Part shown: one piece after another, positions 15,557 through 24,632 of the stretch
Layout: every line of letters starts with the position of its first letter
Position numbering within the stretch: position 1 is the stretch's first letter
NCBI GenBank assembly: GCA_024404505.1
Contig: JAKSPU010000004.1
Span: forward strand, 1 to 59,206
Source of the DNA: Clostridia bacterium
GTDB lineage: Bacteria > Bacillota > Clostridia > Oscillospirales > CAG-272
Length of the DNA: 59,206 bases
Direction of reading: 5' to 3'
Notes under the pieces: generated by a model
What the model was told of the DNA's origin: nothing
Seen by the model: the letters and a program-made list of their open reading frames with translations, nothing else
The model's database searches: none
Program-made: the position numbers and the translations under genes

Positions 15557-18412
15557 TCAATACAGCTTAGCGGACAGGATGCGGTCGTTCTGAACGACTA
15601 CGAACAGAGTGTCACCGCAGACCTTGACGTACACGAACTGAGAGCCGGCGGAAAGGTCGGCGTCAGAGGTGACGTTGGCAACGGTCTCACCGGTGGTCTT
15701 GTCGACCACGTACAGAACGATGTTACCGGCCTGAGCCTTGGGAGCGACCAGCGCGTACTTATCGTACATACCGACAGCGTATGCGTTGGGAACGTCGTAC
15801 TCGGCGATAGAACCGTCGGAAGCAAGCACGGAAAGCTTGCCGCCGGTGGTAGCTGCATAGCAGGCACCGGCGGTATCGACGTCAAGGTAGAAGGACTCAG
15901 CCATAGCCTTGGAATCAACGACTGCGGGATTGGCGGCGTCGGTGACGTTCAGCTTGAACATCACGTTCTGCTTATCGGAGAACAGGTAAGCGATATACTC
16001 ACCGCCTACGTTGGCAACGCCGAGACCGTTCACACGCATGGACTTGCCGTCTTCAGCGCAGACACAGAGTCTGGAGACCTGAGTCAGGGTCTTGGCATCG
16101 TAGTCGATCTTATAGACCTCAAGGTAAACGTCGTTTTGGGAATCGTAGTTGGCAAGACCGACGTACAGGTAGCCGCGGTCGTCAACTGCGAGGCCCTTTG
16201 CGAATGCGTTGGCCTCGAAGGTGAGGTATGCAACGCGCTCGCCGGTGGCAACGTCGATCATGGAGACGTTGTTGGGGTTGGCGTTCAGGACGCCTGCAAA
16301 GAAGTACTTGCCGTCGGGAGAGAAGGCAGCACCGCGGGTGAAGCCTGCGACACCGAGCTGGTCAGCGTTGATGGCAAGGGTCTCCTGCAGCTTGACGTTG
16401 TTCCAGTCGATCTCGGGAGCAACGGGCTCAGCGGGCATGGACTTAGCGAAGTAAGCCTCTGCCTCCTCAGCGGTCTCGAAGAATGCGAACCATGCAACGT
16501 CGATGGAGCCGCCGTTGCCGAGGAAGTAGTCGAGACGGCAGTAGTTGCAGACGGAGGTATCGTTGAAGGAAGCGGAAGCGGTCATATCGACCACGAGAAC
16601 GTGCCACTCACCGTCGTTCTGGTACTCATAGCGTGCCTCGTCATCGCCGCCGTGCCAGCCGCCGGTGGAACCGATGAAGAACTCACCGCCGTTCGTGCCG
16701 GTGGTGCGATACTTGAGCGCACCGTACTTGGCAGACTTGGCGTTGGCGTTGAGGTTGACGACTGCGACGTAGGGGTCGCCGCCGTTGGAGGTAAGGGTGA
16801 TGAAGCCGTCGCCCATCTCAGCCGTGGTATGGGACACGGTGGAGCCGGTGCCGCCGTTGACCTGATCCATGATGAACTCGGGATAAACGATGTACACGGG
16901 ATCACCGGGGATAACGGTCTCGGACAGGGCCTTGACCTCGATAGAGGAGAAGAGAACGGTGGTTGCACGGGCAGTTGCACCGATATCGGAAGCAGCGTTA
17001 TCGACGACAAGCGTGTTCTCAACGGTGTTGACGGAGCCGTCAGCACCGGTCAGGGTAGCGGTCTTGACGAAGTGGACGTCCTGATTGGTGTGCAGACCTG
17101 CATACTCATCGATTGCGACGGAACCGTCGAGTGCGATGGAGACGAGCAGGGTCTTGCCGGCGTAGATGTTGACGACGTTGTTGTCATCGGTGATCAGGAT
17201 GTCACCGGTCTCGCAGGCATAGTTGAAGCGGTAGTTGGTAACACGGGACGGCCACTCGGCGTCATACGCCTTGATGGTGACGGTCAGACCGCCGTCGTTG
17301 CGGCTGATGCAGATGCCTGCACCTCCACAGGAGTTGCCTTCGGGATGACCGTCGGTCTCGTAGTAGTTGTTGATCGGGTAGAAGACCAGATCATTGATGT
17401 GCGTATCGGGACCAGCCACGTCATCGGAGGTGACGCCTTCGGTACCACGGACGAAGAAGTAAGCGCCTTCAGCGTTCTGGCACCAGAAGTCCTTCAGAGC
17501 AACAGAGTACTTACCGTCCATGGTCGTGACGAAGTCGCAGATACCGGCGAGCTTGTACTTGCCGTCCTCGATGCCGCACTGGTTGATGGGCAGCTCGGGG
17601 GTGAACAGGTTGAACAGGTCGGAGGAAGCGAAGTCGCTCTGGGAAGCGACGTCGGAGGTCAGGGACTTGGTCGCATCGCCGAGCACGGGCTTGCGGTAGT
17701 CGATGTTGACCTTGACGGAGGTGATGGCGACCATGGTGCCGTCAGCCAGCTTGTAGAGAGCGGTCAGGGTGTGATTACCGGACGGAATGGAGGAAACGTC
17801 TGCATAGATGTTGAAACGGGTTGCGAAGGTACCGCCGGCACCGGTCACAGCGGCGACGACACCATCTTCCGGATTAAAGAACCATTCCTCGCTGAAGACG
17901 GGCGCGTTCTTGTCGATGCGGTAGCCGAGGGCGGTGATGTCCTGCGTCGTGCCGATCCAACCCCAGAAGCGGACGGATGCGGAGTCGCTGGGGATGTCAA
18001 CGATCTCGGGGCAGGAAGCTGCCTGGCCAGGCGTGAAGAACGTGACGAGCTTATTGCCTTCAGCGTCCCAAGCCTCGCACTCGTCGAAGGACTTGGCAGC
18101 GAAGCAAGCCTTCTCGGCGTCGAGGTCGTAGATGCCGTCAGCGGGCTCGGTCTCAGCGGGCTCGGTGGGAGCCTCGGTTGCGGGCTCGGTGGGAGCGGCC
18201 GTTGCCGGCTCTGTGGGAGCATCCGTAGCGGGCTCGGTGGGAGCGTCGGTCGCGGGCTCGGTGGGAGCATCGGTCGCGGCCTGAGTGGGCTCGGCATCGG
18301 TGCCGGTCTCGGCGACGGTGGTACCGGTGTCGTCTCCGTTATTCTTACAAGCCACGAGGCAGGTCAGCATCATAGCGGAAAGAAGCAGGAGAGCAAGAAT
18401 TCTCTTGGTCAT
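15557..18412 (-). CDS. Large surface lipoprotein with sugar-binding-like and beta-propeller-like regions
   Basis: The 951-residue product has a lipoprotein signal peptide (TCLVAC). It is followed by a nearly perfect repeat of the octapeptide APTEPATD and variants (about residues 35-75), a stalk-like linker. The middle (about 100-640) holds beta-rich modules of likely carbohydrate-binding type. The last ~270 residues read as a propeller (FSPDGKYFFAGV, GERVAYLTFEANAFAKGLAVDDRGYLYVGLANYDS split over blades). I recognise no catalytic motif. The ATG at 18412 has GAGAGGT before it; an upstream in-frame TTG is less likely. It is monocistronic with its own strong promoter and terminator. It may be a scaffold or glycan-binding surface protein; the exact function is unknown. 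Confidence 0.72.
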   Translation of the reverse strand: MTKRILALLLLSAMMLTCLVACKNNGDDTGTTVAETGTDAEPTQAATDAPTEPATDAPTEPATDAPTEPATAAPTEPATEAPTEPAETEPADGIYDLDAEKACFAAKSFDECEAWDAEGNKLVTFFTPGQAASCPEIVDIPSDSASVRFWGWIGTTQDITALGYRIDKNAPVFSEEWFFNPEDGVVAAVTGAGGTFATRFNIYADVSSIPSGNHTLTALYKLADGTMVAITSVKVNIDYRKPVLGDATKSLTSDVASQSDFASSDLFNLFTPELPINQCGIEDGKYKLAGICDFVTTMDGKYSVALKDFWCQNAEGAYFFVRGTEGVTSDDVAGPDTHINDLVFYPINNYYETDGHPEGNSCGGAGICISRNDGGLTVTIKAYDAEWPSRVTNYRFNYACETGDILITDDNNVVNIYAGKTLLVSIALDGSVAIDEYAGLHTNQDVHFVKTATLTGADGSVNTVENTLVVDNAASDIGATARATTVLFSSIEVKALSETVIPGDPVYIVYPEFIMDQVNGGTGSTVSHTTAEMGDGFITLTSNGGDPYVAVVNLNANAKSAKYGALKYRTTGTNGGEFFIGSTGGWHGGDDEARYEYQNDGEWHVLVVDMTASASFNDTSVCNYCRLDYFLGNGGSIDVAWFAFFETAEEAEAYFAKSMPAEPVAPEIDWNNVKLQETLAINADQLGVAGFTRGAAFSPDGKYFFAGVLNANPNNVSMIDVATGERVAYLTFEANAFAKGLAVDDRGYLYVGLANYDSQNDVYLEVYKIDYDAKTLTQVSRLCVCAEDGKSMRVNGLGVANVGGEYIAYLFSDKQNVMFKLNVTDAANPAVVDSKAMAESFYLDVDTAGACYAATTGGKLSVLASDGSIAEYDVPNAYAVGMYDKYALVAPKAQAGNIVLYVVDKTTGETVANVTSDADLSAGSQFVYVKVCGDTLFVVVQNDRILSAKLY

Positions 18413-18477
18413 TGTTTTGTACCTCTCAATACAAATTCTCCCGATGCCGTAAACGCATTTTCCGGGAGTCAAATCGC

Positions 18478-18506
18478 ATTATAGCACATTCCCGGCTTTT
18501 ATTCAA
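18478..18506 (-). promoter_or_regulatory. Strong promoter of the propeller-like lipoprotein gene
   Basis: On the minus strand TTGAAT (18506-18501), a 17-base spacer ending in TGC, and TATAAT (18483-18478) form an extended -10 promoter. Confidence 0.8.
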
Positions 18507-18633
18507 TACTTTTTTTCATCGTCTTGAAAATATGTTGGAATCATCAATCTGCTCATCAGATTATTGTGCATTTTTACCATTTCACGACATTATTTCACCC
18601 TGCTTGGGAGGGCGGAATTATTTGCATCTTCTA

Positions 18634-18662
18634 TTGACACCTCCCTGCCTGTGTGCTATAAT
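18634..18662 (+). promoter_or_regulatory. Consensus promoter of fucU
   Basis: TTGACA (18634-18639), a 17-base spacer ending in TGC, and TATAAT (18657-18662) give a perfect extended -10 promoter, 41 bases before the fucU start. Confidence 0.88.
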
Positions 18663-18702
18663 CAAATCGTAAAAAACAAACCCGGAAACGGAGGAATTCA
18701 TC

Positions 18703-19152
18703 ATGTTGAAAGGCATCCCGAAGCTGTTATCTCCCGAGCTGCTCAAGGTCCTGTGCGAAATGGGACACGGAGACCGCATCGTCATCGGTGACGGCAATTT
18801 CCCGTCAGAAAGCGTCGGCAGGAATGCCGCCGCTGTCATCCGGTATGACGGGCAAAGCATCCCCTCGCTGCTTGACGCCATACTGACTGTTTTCCCGCTC
18901 GACACCTATACCGACAAGCCCGTCCTGCTGATGGAGCTTATGGATCGGGACAAGGGCATCGTAGACACGCCGATCTGGGACGAGTACAGAGACGTCGTCG
19001 CGGCGCACGACGCCCGCGGCGCGGACGCCGTCGGCACCGTGGAGCGCTTTGCCTTCTACGACGAGGCGAAGAAGTGCTACGCCGTCATCGCCACCGGAGA
19101 GACCGCTATCTACGCAAACGTCATCCTGCAGAAGGGCGTCGTGACGGACTGA
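18703..19152 (+). CDS. fucU: L-fucose mutarotase (RbsD/FucU family)
   Basis: This is a 149-residue protein that aligns closely with FucU: LLSPELLKVLCEMGHGDRIV at the N-terminus with the active-site GHGD (His22), then FPSESVG, ERFAFYDEAKK and a C-terminal TGETAIYANVILQKGVV. The family converts alpha- and beta-pyranose forms of L-fucose and related sugars in the cytoplasm, speeding supply of the right anomer to isomerases or kinases. The ATG follows GGAGG. It is the first gene behind a strong promoter, and a cytoplasmic GH99/71-like enzyme follows after 78 bases, probably in the same transcript. No fucI, fucK or fucA is present in the window. Confidence 0.92.
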   Translation: MLKGIPKLLSPELLKVLCEMGHGDRIVIGDGNFPSESVGRNAAAVIRYDGQSIPSLLDAILTVFPLDTYTDKPVLLMELMDRDKGIVDTPIWDEYRDVVAAHDARGADAVGTVERFAFYDEAKKCYAVIATGETAIYANVILQKGVVTD

Positions 19153-19230
19153 CCGTCCCCCTGCCCCGCTTTCCGGTCCCCGGCCCGAAATCAGCCGTTC
19201 CTGAAATTTTTATATATGGAGGATCACATT

Positions 19231-20958
19231 ATGGCTAAGCAAACTGACATCCGCGCCGTGACAGGCACGGACCGGCTCGGACGCGCCCTGCCCATATCGG
19301 GCGAGGTCCCCGCACTCCGCAAGGACCGATACGTCGGCATCTTTTACTTCCTCTGCCTCGACCAGCACGGCACGGACGGTCCCTACGACGTCGAGAAGAT
19401 CCTCGCCGCCGATCCGACAGCCGCTTGGGACGAAAAGAATCCGCTCTGGGGCCGCATCGACGGCGCCGCGCACCACTGGGGCGAGCCTCTGTTCGGCTAC
19501 TATTTTACGCGCGACGAGTGGGTCATCCGGAAGCATATCGAGATGCTTTCCTTCGCTGACGTCGATTTTCTCGTTTTCGACACGACCAACCGCGCCATTT
19601 ACAGGGACTCCGCGCTGAAGATCATGCGTATCCTCAACGAGTACGTTCAGGCGGGCGTAAAAGTGCCGAAGGTCGCGTTCATGACCAACACGCTGTCCGG
19701 CGAGACGGTCAATGAGATCTATAAGGAGATCTACGCCCCCGGGAATTACCCGGACACGTGGTTTATCTGGGAGGGCAAGCCGCTCATCATCGGCATCCCG
19801 GAGCAATGCTCTGACCATGCGCGTGATTTCTTCACCTTCCGCATCTCGCAGTGGCCGAACGAGGACCAGAAGCAGGACGGTTTCCCGTGGATGGAGTTCA
19901 TCCGTCCGCAGCGCGTCTTCCGGACCCGCGCGGGTGAAGCGGAGATCGTCAACGTCTCCGTCGCTCAGCATCCCAACTGCGCGCACAGCGACGGCGCGTT
20001 CTTCGGTGAGACCGACGCGTGGGGCCGTTCCTACCACAACGGCGCAATGGATACCCGCTTCCGCGCAACGGATTGGGGCTTCAACGTCGCCGAACAGTGG
20101 GAGTATGCCATGTCCAAGGACCCGAAGATCATCTTCCTGACCGGCTGGAACGAATGGACGGCCGGGCGCTGGAGCTGGGACCGCTCGGGAGAGATGTCCT
20201 ATACCGTCTCCAACGAGGAAGGGCAGACCGTGCATTACGTCCGGCCTCCCCGTCCGTACATCCGCCATACCTTCTGCGACTGCTGCAACGAGGAGTACAG
20301 CCGCGACATCGAGCCGATGAGAGGCGGATACTTTGACAACTACTACCTCCAGATGATCTCCAAGATCCGCGAGTTCAAGGGTATGCCCGAAATGCCCGCA
20401 GATGAGATGCCCGCGGACGGTCACGGCTGGTCTGAGGGCATCGGATACAGCGATTATCCCTTCGGCAACGCACACAGATCCTGCCGCGGCTTCGGAAAGA
20501 ACTTCTACGAGAACACGTCCGGCGTCAACGATATCCTCGACATGACGGTCAGCGCGTCCGCACGCGCCCTGCGCTTCACCGCGGAATGTGCCGCGGACAT
20601 TGTGCGGACGGGATCGTGGATGCGCCTCCTCGTACACGTCGGAACAGAACGCTCCGCCGCCCCGTGCGGCTACGAGTACGTCGCCAACTTCGGCAAGTCG
20701 GAATCCGACCGTGCCATGCTCGCCAAATGGAACGGCACCGCTTACGAGCCGGTCTGCTCGATCCCGATGTCCGTCGAAGGCGCGAAGATCACGCTGATCC
20801 TGCCCCGGCGTTCTCTGGGACTTACGGACAGCTCACCCGTATCGCTCACGTTCAAGTGGGCCGATCAGGTCGGTGATGCGCCGACGGTCGAGGACTTCTA
20901 TACGGAGGGCGACACCGCGCCCTACGGCCGTCTCTCCTACAGATATGAGATCAAGTGA
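19231..20958 (+). CDS. Cytoplasmic GH99/GH71-like glycoside hydrolase
   Basis: The 575-residue product is a third paralogue of the GH99/71-like group: RYVGIFYFLCLDQHG, WGEPLFGYY, WVIRKHIEMLSFADVDFLVF, TGWNEWTAGRWSWD and YSRDIEPMRGGYFDNYYLQ. The C-terminal third carries the same CBM9-like pattern as its secreted relatives (LTFKWADQ, EGDTAPYGRLSYRYEI). Unlike them it has no signal peptide, so it should work on imported oligosaccharides. The start was set at 19231 because GGAGGA lies 8 bases before it; an ATG at 19216 overlaps that site. It follows fucU, which hints that a fucose-containing glycan could be a substrate, but this is only context. Confidence 0.76.
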   Translation: MAKQTDIRAVTGTDRLGRALPISGEVPALRKDRYVGIFYFLCLDQHGTDGPYDVEKILAADPTAAWDEKNPLWGRIDGAAHHWGEPLFGYYFTRDEWVIRKHIEMLSFADVDFLVFDTTNRAIYRDSALKIMRILNEYVQAGVKVPKVAFMTNTLSGETVNEIYKEIYAPGNYPDTWFIWEGKPLIIGIPEQCSDHARDFFTFRISQWPNEDQKQDGFPWMEFIRPQRVFRTRAGEAEIVNVSVAQHPNCAHSDGAFFGETDAWGRSYHNGAMDTRFRATDWGFNVAEQWEYAMSKDPKIIFLTGWNEWTAGRWSWDRSGEMSYTVSNEEGQTVHYVRPPRPYIRHTFCDCCNEEYSRDIEPMRGGYFDNYYLQMISKIREFKGMPEMPADEMPADGHGWSEGIGYSDYPFGNAHRSCRGFGKNFYENTSGVNDILDMTVSASARALRFTAECAADIVRTGSWMRLLVHVGTERSAAPCGYEYVANFGKSESDRAMLAKWNGTAYEPVCSIPMSVEGAKITLILPRRSLGLTDSSPVSLTFKWADQVGDAPTVEDFYTEGDTAPYGRLSYRYEIK

Positions 20959-21032
20959 ACCAAATATCCTTATTGGGGAAGACTTTTTTCACATAAAAGT
21001 AAAATTCTGACCATATCACCGCAAATACTGAC

Positions 21033-21061
21033 TTGACAAACGTTCCAAAATTTGTTAAAAT
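21033..21061 (+). promoter_or_regulatory. Promoter of the LamG-type surface protein gene
   Basis: TTGACA (21033-21038), 17 bases, then TAAAAT (21056-21061). The gene start follows 42 bases later, after AGAAGGAGG. Confidence 0.75.
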
Positions 21062-21102
21062 TACATAGGATTTACTATTATATTCCAGAAGGAGGCATAT
21101 CT

Positions 21103-22875
21103 ATGAAATTCAACCGCAGATCCGCGCTCTCCCTGTTCTCTCTGCTGCTGATCGCAGCCATGCTGTCTTCCACGTTCGTATGCCCCGTGTCCGCCGATGA
21201 GGACGGTCAGAAATCCGAAAACCGAGTCGTCGCACATTGGAAATTCCAGAACGATCCTGCGTACGTATCCGGTGACATCAACACCGATGATCTCACCGTC
21301 AAGGACATCTCCGGCAACGGCAACGACCTCGTCGTTGTCTCCGAGGGCAACGGTGATCAGCTCGATATCTTTTCGTGGGATAACGGTGTCAATCCCCAGA
21401 CCCTTGAAAGCGATGCCCGCGTGACTGCGCTCAAATTCGACAACAGCCTTGCCAAGGCAAAGTCCGTCGACCCTTACGAGGCCGACCAGACCGCGTACAG
21501 CGGCGCTTACGTCTCCGGTAAGTATCTCGAGACCGTGAGCAGCGCCCCGATCAACAACTTCTCCACGCCCACCGGCTGGACGGTCGAGATCATCTTCATG
21601 ATTTCCCCCGAGTTCAACAACAACTACAACCGCTACACCGGCCTGTTCTCCCGTCAGGGCGTGGTCGAGAGCCAGAACGAGCCTGCCTTCTCCATGGCTG
21701 TGACCGAGCTGTGCTCGGGCGGTGAAGCGGACGGCGCGCTCGGCACAACCGGCGCCACCGGCTATCAGTACCTCCACGTCGACGTCGATGAAAACAAGAG
21801 CAACCACGAGGAACTGAACGGCTCCCTGTTCGCGGACACGTGGCATCACTACATGGTCACGAGCGACGGTGAACTCACCGATATCTACATCGACGGCGAG
21901 TACATCACCTCGTACACCGAGAACAACCAGATCTACATCACCGACCCCAATTTCAGCTGGGAAGTCGGTGTCGGCCGTAAGCTCAAGGGCGAAAACGCCA
22001 CGATGAACGAGGAGTATCCCGAGGGACTCATCCGCCGTCTCTTCTGCGGCACCATCTCCGAGATCCGCTTCTGCGAGGATTACATGGATATCGAGAACTC
22101 CCTGTTCTATACCGGTGACGTCCCCGGTGCCGATGAACAGGAAACGTCCGCTCCCGCCGCGAAGCCCAAGCTCACCAACGACAACGTCATGGATATGTGG
22201 GATCCCGATGCCATCGGCAACATCTTCCCCGCCACCGGCAGCCAGACCAACGCCAGCCTCTGTGAGGAAGGTCTGCTGCTTGAGTACACCGGTGACGAGA
22301 CCACCTCTCCCGACCCGTTCTACACCTACCCCATCGCCGCGTACTACAAGAAGACCTCCAGCACCATGCCCGATCCCGAAAAGTGCAACTACGTCACCAT
22401 CAAGATGAAGCCCGAGAACTGCGACGGTATGTTCCAGTTGTTCACGCAGGCTCCGAACGAGGCCAATTCCGAAACGGTTGAGTACACGCCCGAGGATATG
22501 CACGAGGACGGCTGGTATTACCTGATGTTCGATATGTCGCTCACCGACCTTGTCGATCAGAGAAAGCTGTCCACCATACGTCTGGACTGGTCCTGCGGCA
22601 ATACCACCGTCGGCGCGAACATGATCATCGGCGCGATCGGCTTCTTCGAGGAGGAGAAGGACGCGTGCGAGTGGTGCGGCATCGAGTACGTCACCATGGC
22701 GCCGAAGACCAAGGCCCCCGCTACCGAGGCGCCCGATCCCGTGACCGAAGCTCCCACCGATGAGGCTGTCACCGATCCCGGGAAGTCCGGCTGCGGCTCG
22801 ATCATCACGTCCGGTGCCGCTCTCGTCATGATGGCAGCCGCTGCCGCCGTGGCGCTTGGCAGAAAGCACGACTGA
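21103..22875 (+). CDS. Secreted LamG-like protein with C-terminal membrane anchor
   Basis: The 590-residue product has a signal peptide (residues 1-27, ending near PVSA). The first domain (about 30-330) is a laminin-G/concanavalin-like jelly roll: VVAHWKFQNDPAY, TVKDISGNGNDL, GWTVEIIFMIS, DTWHHYMVTSDG and DIYIDGEYI. A second beta-rich domain (about 365-530) may bind carbohydrate. The tail has TEAPDPVTEAPTDEAVT, then GKSGCGS, a hydrophobic segment and GRKHD, the same arrangement as the protein ending at 9292. It should be held at the cell surface. No catalytic motif was seen, so a glycan-binding role is likely. It has its own promoter and is followed by a bidirectional hairpin. Confidence 0.8.
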   Translation: MKFNRRSALSLFSLLLIAAMLSSTFVCPVSADEDGQKSENRVVAHWKFQNDPAYVSGDINTDDLTVKDISGNGNDLVVVSEGNGDQLDIFSWDNGVNPQTLESDARVTALKFDNSLAKAKSVDPYEADQTAYSGAYVSGKYLETVSSAPINNFSTPTGWTVEIIFMISPEFNNNYNRYTGLFSRQGVVESQNEPAFSMAVTELCSGGEADGALGTTGATGYQYLHVDVDENKSNHEELNGSLFADTWHHYMVTSDGELTDIYIDGEYITSYTENNQIYITDPNFSWEVGVGRKLKGENATMNEEYPEGLIRRLFCGTISEIRFCEDYMDIENSLFYTGDVPGADEQETSAPAAKPKLTNDNVMDMWDPDAIGNIFPATGSQTNASLCEEGLLLEYTGDETTSPDPFYTYPIAAYYKKTSSTMPDPEKCNYVTIKMKPENCDGMFQLFTQAPNEANSETVEYTPEDMHEDGWYYLMFDMSLTDLVDQRKLSTIRLDWSCGNTTVGANMIIGAIGFFEEEKDACEWCGIEYVTMAPKTKAPATEAPDPVTEAPTDEAVTDPGKSGCGSIITSGAALVMMAAAAAVALGRKHD

Positions 22876-22907
22876 TATTCACAAATAATCAAATCAGGCA
22901 TAAATAA

Positions 22908-22932
22908 GGCCCCTTTCCTCGTGAAAGGGGCC
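22908..22932. terminator. Hairpin terminator between convergent genes
   Basis: GGCCCCTTTC (22908-22917) pairs with GAAAGGGGCC (22923-22932) around a 5-base loop. A short T run lies on the plus side and an A-rich stretch upstream, so it could stop transcription from both directions. Confidence 0.75.
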
Positions 22933-22945
22933 CATTTTGCGGATA

Positions 22946-24313
22946 TCAGATCGGCTGGCAGTAGAACGGCTCCTCGGGATGGGAGACGAAGTCCTTCTCG
23001 TCGAGATGGCAGGACACGTTTTTGACGATGACTCTGCCCTTACCGGGGGCGTTCCACGACTTGATGAGCTGCGGAGCGTGATTGTTTCTGATCGTCACGT
23101 CCTCAAGGGTGATGGACTTGTAGTTGCCCGCGTGGATAAAGGTCACGTCCCCGCGGTCCGGACGGAAGGAGGCCGTCACGTCGGACAGCGTGAGCGATAC
23201 GGGACACGCCGCGTCACCGTACAGGTAGAGCGGCTCGGAGAGATTCTTCGCTTTGATATGCTCAAAGGTGATGTCGCAGAGCGGCTTGTTGCATTGCCAG
23301 ATCGAGTTGCCGGAGAAGTTGAAGCACAGGAATCTGTCGGCTCCGTCCACGGTGCAGTCGCGGATGACGACGTTGCCCGGCCTGTACCGGATCTTCGACG
23401 AGTAATCAGCGTAGTAGGTGAAGATAGCCAGCATATTGTGACGCTGGGTGTAGCCTGCCGCGTCGTTGGCGTTCACGCCCGCCTTCTTCTCCTCCGTCGT
23501 CATGCCGCCGCGGAAGGAGTAGCGCGCGGGCGCGTAGATCCTGCATCGCGTGGCCAGCATATTGGTGCCTCCGAAGCGGAACGCGCTGCACGCGGTGTTC
23601 AGGATGCAGTCCTCCACCAGCACATTCCTGTTGTCAAAGCCTGCCACGCAGTCGTCGCCCGTATAGAACGCGCATCTGCGGATGATGACGTCGTCGCAGC
23701 CCGTGATATGGATACCGTCGTGTCCCGCGAGATTGACCACGTTCTCACACAGGATATCGGACGAGTGCCAGATGCACTCCGGCCAGTTGGAGCTGTTCTG
23801 CATGGTATAGCCGCGCAGGACGATGTGGCGGCAGCAGATCATGCTGATGCCGTGCGGTCCGCGGTAGAATTCCTCGCCGTGCTCGTCGTAGCAGTTGCTG
23901 CCGTCTATCACTGACCCCTTGTCTCCGATGACGGCGATATGCTCGGCCAAGTAGGCACGGATCAGGCCGTTGTACCAGCGGCCTGCATACTTGCGGCATA
24001 CACTCTCAAATCTGCCGTCCGGGACGGGTCCGCGCGACTTGACGTCCTTCGGCACCGGCTCGACCGTGTCCTCGTCGAGGATGAAGTAGTCCTCCGGATC
24101 GCGCGATCCGACGAGCACCGCGCCCGAGAGCAGATGCAGCGTCACGTTCGACCGCAGCCGGATGCCGCCCGTCCGGAACGTGCCGGCGGGAATGACGACC
24201 TCACCGCCGCCCGAAAGAAAGCAGGCGTCGACAGCAGCCTGAATTGCCTTATGCTGCATAACCTCAGCGCCGGGGACGGCGCCGTAGTCGAGTACGTTGA
24301 AAACCTTTTTCAT
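22946..24313 (-). CDS. GH28-like right-handed beta-helix glycoside hydrolase
   Basis: The 455-residue product begins FNVLDYGAVPG, the typical opening of pectin-lyase-fold hydrolases, followed by AIQAAVDAC and GGEVVIPAGTF. Repeating beta-helix rungs fill the rest. Polygalacturonase-type positions are present: AGHDGIHI (Asp199) and YTGDDC (Asp220, Asp221). The usual GHG histidine is replaced by a CSAFRFGG segment, so the substrate may differ from plain polygalacturonan. There is no signal peptide, so it is cytoplasmic and would act on imported oligo-uronides or similar. The start was set at the ATG at 24313 because AAGGAG is spaced well for it; a TTG nine bases earlier is too close. Confidence 0.83.
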   Translation of the reverse strand: MKKVFNVLDYGAVPGAEVMQHKAIQAAVDACFLSGGGEVVIPAGTFRTGGIRLRSNVTLHLLSGAVLVGSRDPEDYFILDEDTVEPVPKDVKSRGPVPDGRFESVCRKYAGRWYNGLIRAYLAEHIAVIGDKGSVIDGSNCYDEHGEEFYRGPHGISMICCRHIVLRGYTMQNSSNWPECIWHSSDILCENVVNLAGHDGIHITGCDDVIIRRCAFYTGDDCVAGFDNRNVLVEDCILNTACSAFRFGGTNMLATRCRIYAPARYSFRGGMTTEEKKAGVNANDAAGYTQRHNMLAIFTYYADYSSKIRYRPGNVVIRDCTVDGADRFLCFNFSGNSIWQCNKPLCDITFEHIKAKNLSEPLYLYGDAACPVSLTLSDVTASFRPDRGDVTFIHAGNYKSITLEDVTIRNNHAPQLIKSWNAPGKGRVIVKNVSCHLDEKDFVSHPEEPFYCQPI

Positions 24314-24373
24314 ATCGGTCAAAGCTCCTTTTTCTTCCCGGACGCCGGTGGCTGCCGGGGTCTTTGTGATATG

Positions 24374-24402
24374 ATTATACCATATCCGTGCTGAAAATGT
24401 CG
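24374..24402 (-). promoter_or_regulatory. Extended -10 promoter of the GH28-like gene
   Basis: On the minus strand TGGTATAAT (TATAAT at 24379-24374) is preceded by a weak -35, CGACAT, at 17 bases. The 319-base gap 24314-24632 holds this promoter and the divergent one at 24548, and nothing else that I see. Confidence 0.6.
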
Positions 24403-24547
24403 GTCAATATTTGTCCTGTTTCAGCCATTATTTGACTTTTTTATTCAGACCTGATGTTCTGCCGTCCGCTTCCGTTCTTGAATGACGGCATGGGTACGGC
24501 AAAAGCGATTTGAAGAACCCTTTTTTCACGGGTTGAGTCCGAAACGG

Positions 24548-24576
24548 TTGACATACCGAGGATATAATGGTATAAT
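24548..24576 (+). promoter_or_regulatory. Perfect sigma-A promoter of the GH123-like gene
   Basis: TTGACA (24548-24553), 17 bases, TATAAT (24571-24576). A second TATAAT at 24563-24568 lies inside the spacer. Confidence 0.9.
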
Positions 24577-24632
24577 GGAAACATAAATCCCGCGATCCGA
24601 TACCAGAAAAAACTTATAGAAACGGAGACGGT

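Noticed and set aside
18130-18300. Regular repeats that could be taken for a CRISPR array
   Set aside because: The units are contiguous, in frame and encode a Thr/Pro/Glu linker; there are no spacers and no cas genes.
16136-18484. A 782-codon open frame on the plus strand
   Set aside because: It is antisense to the propeller-like lipoprotein gene, is low-complexity Gly/Val/Asp/Glu, and has no ribosome binding site.
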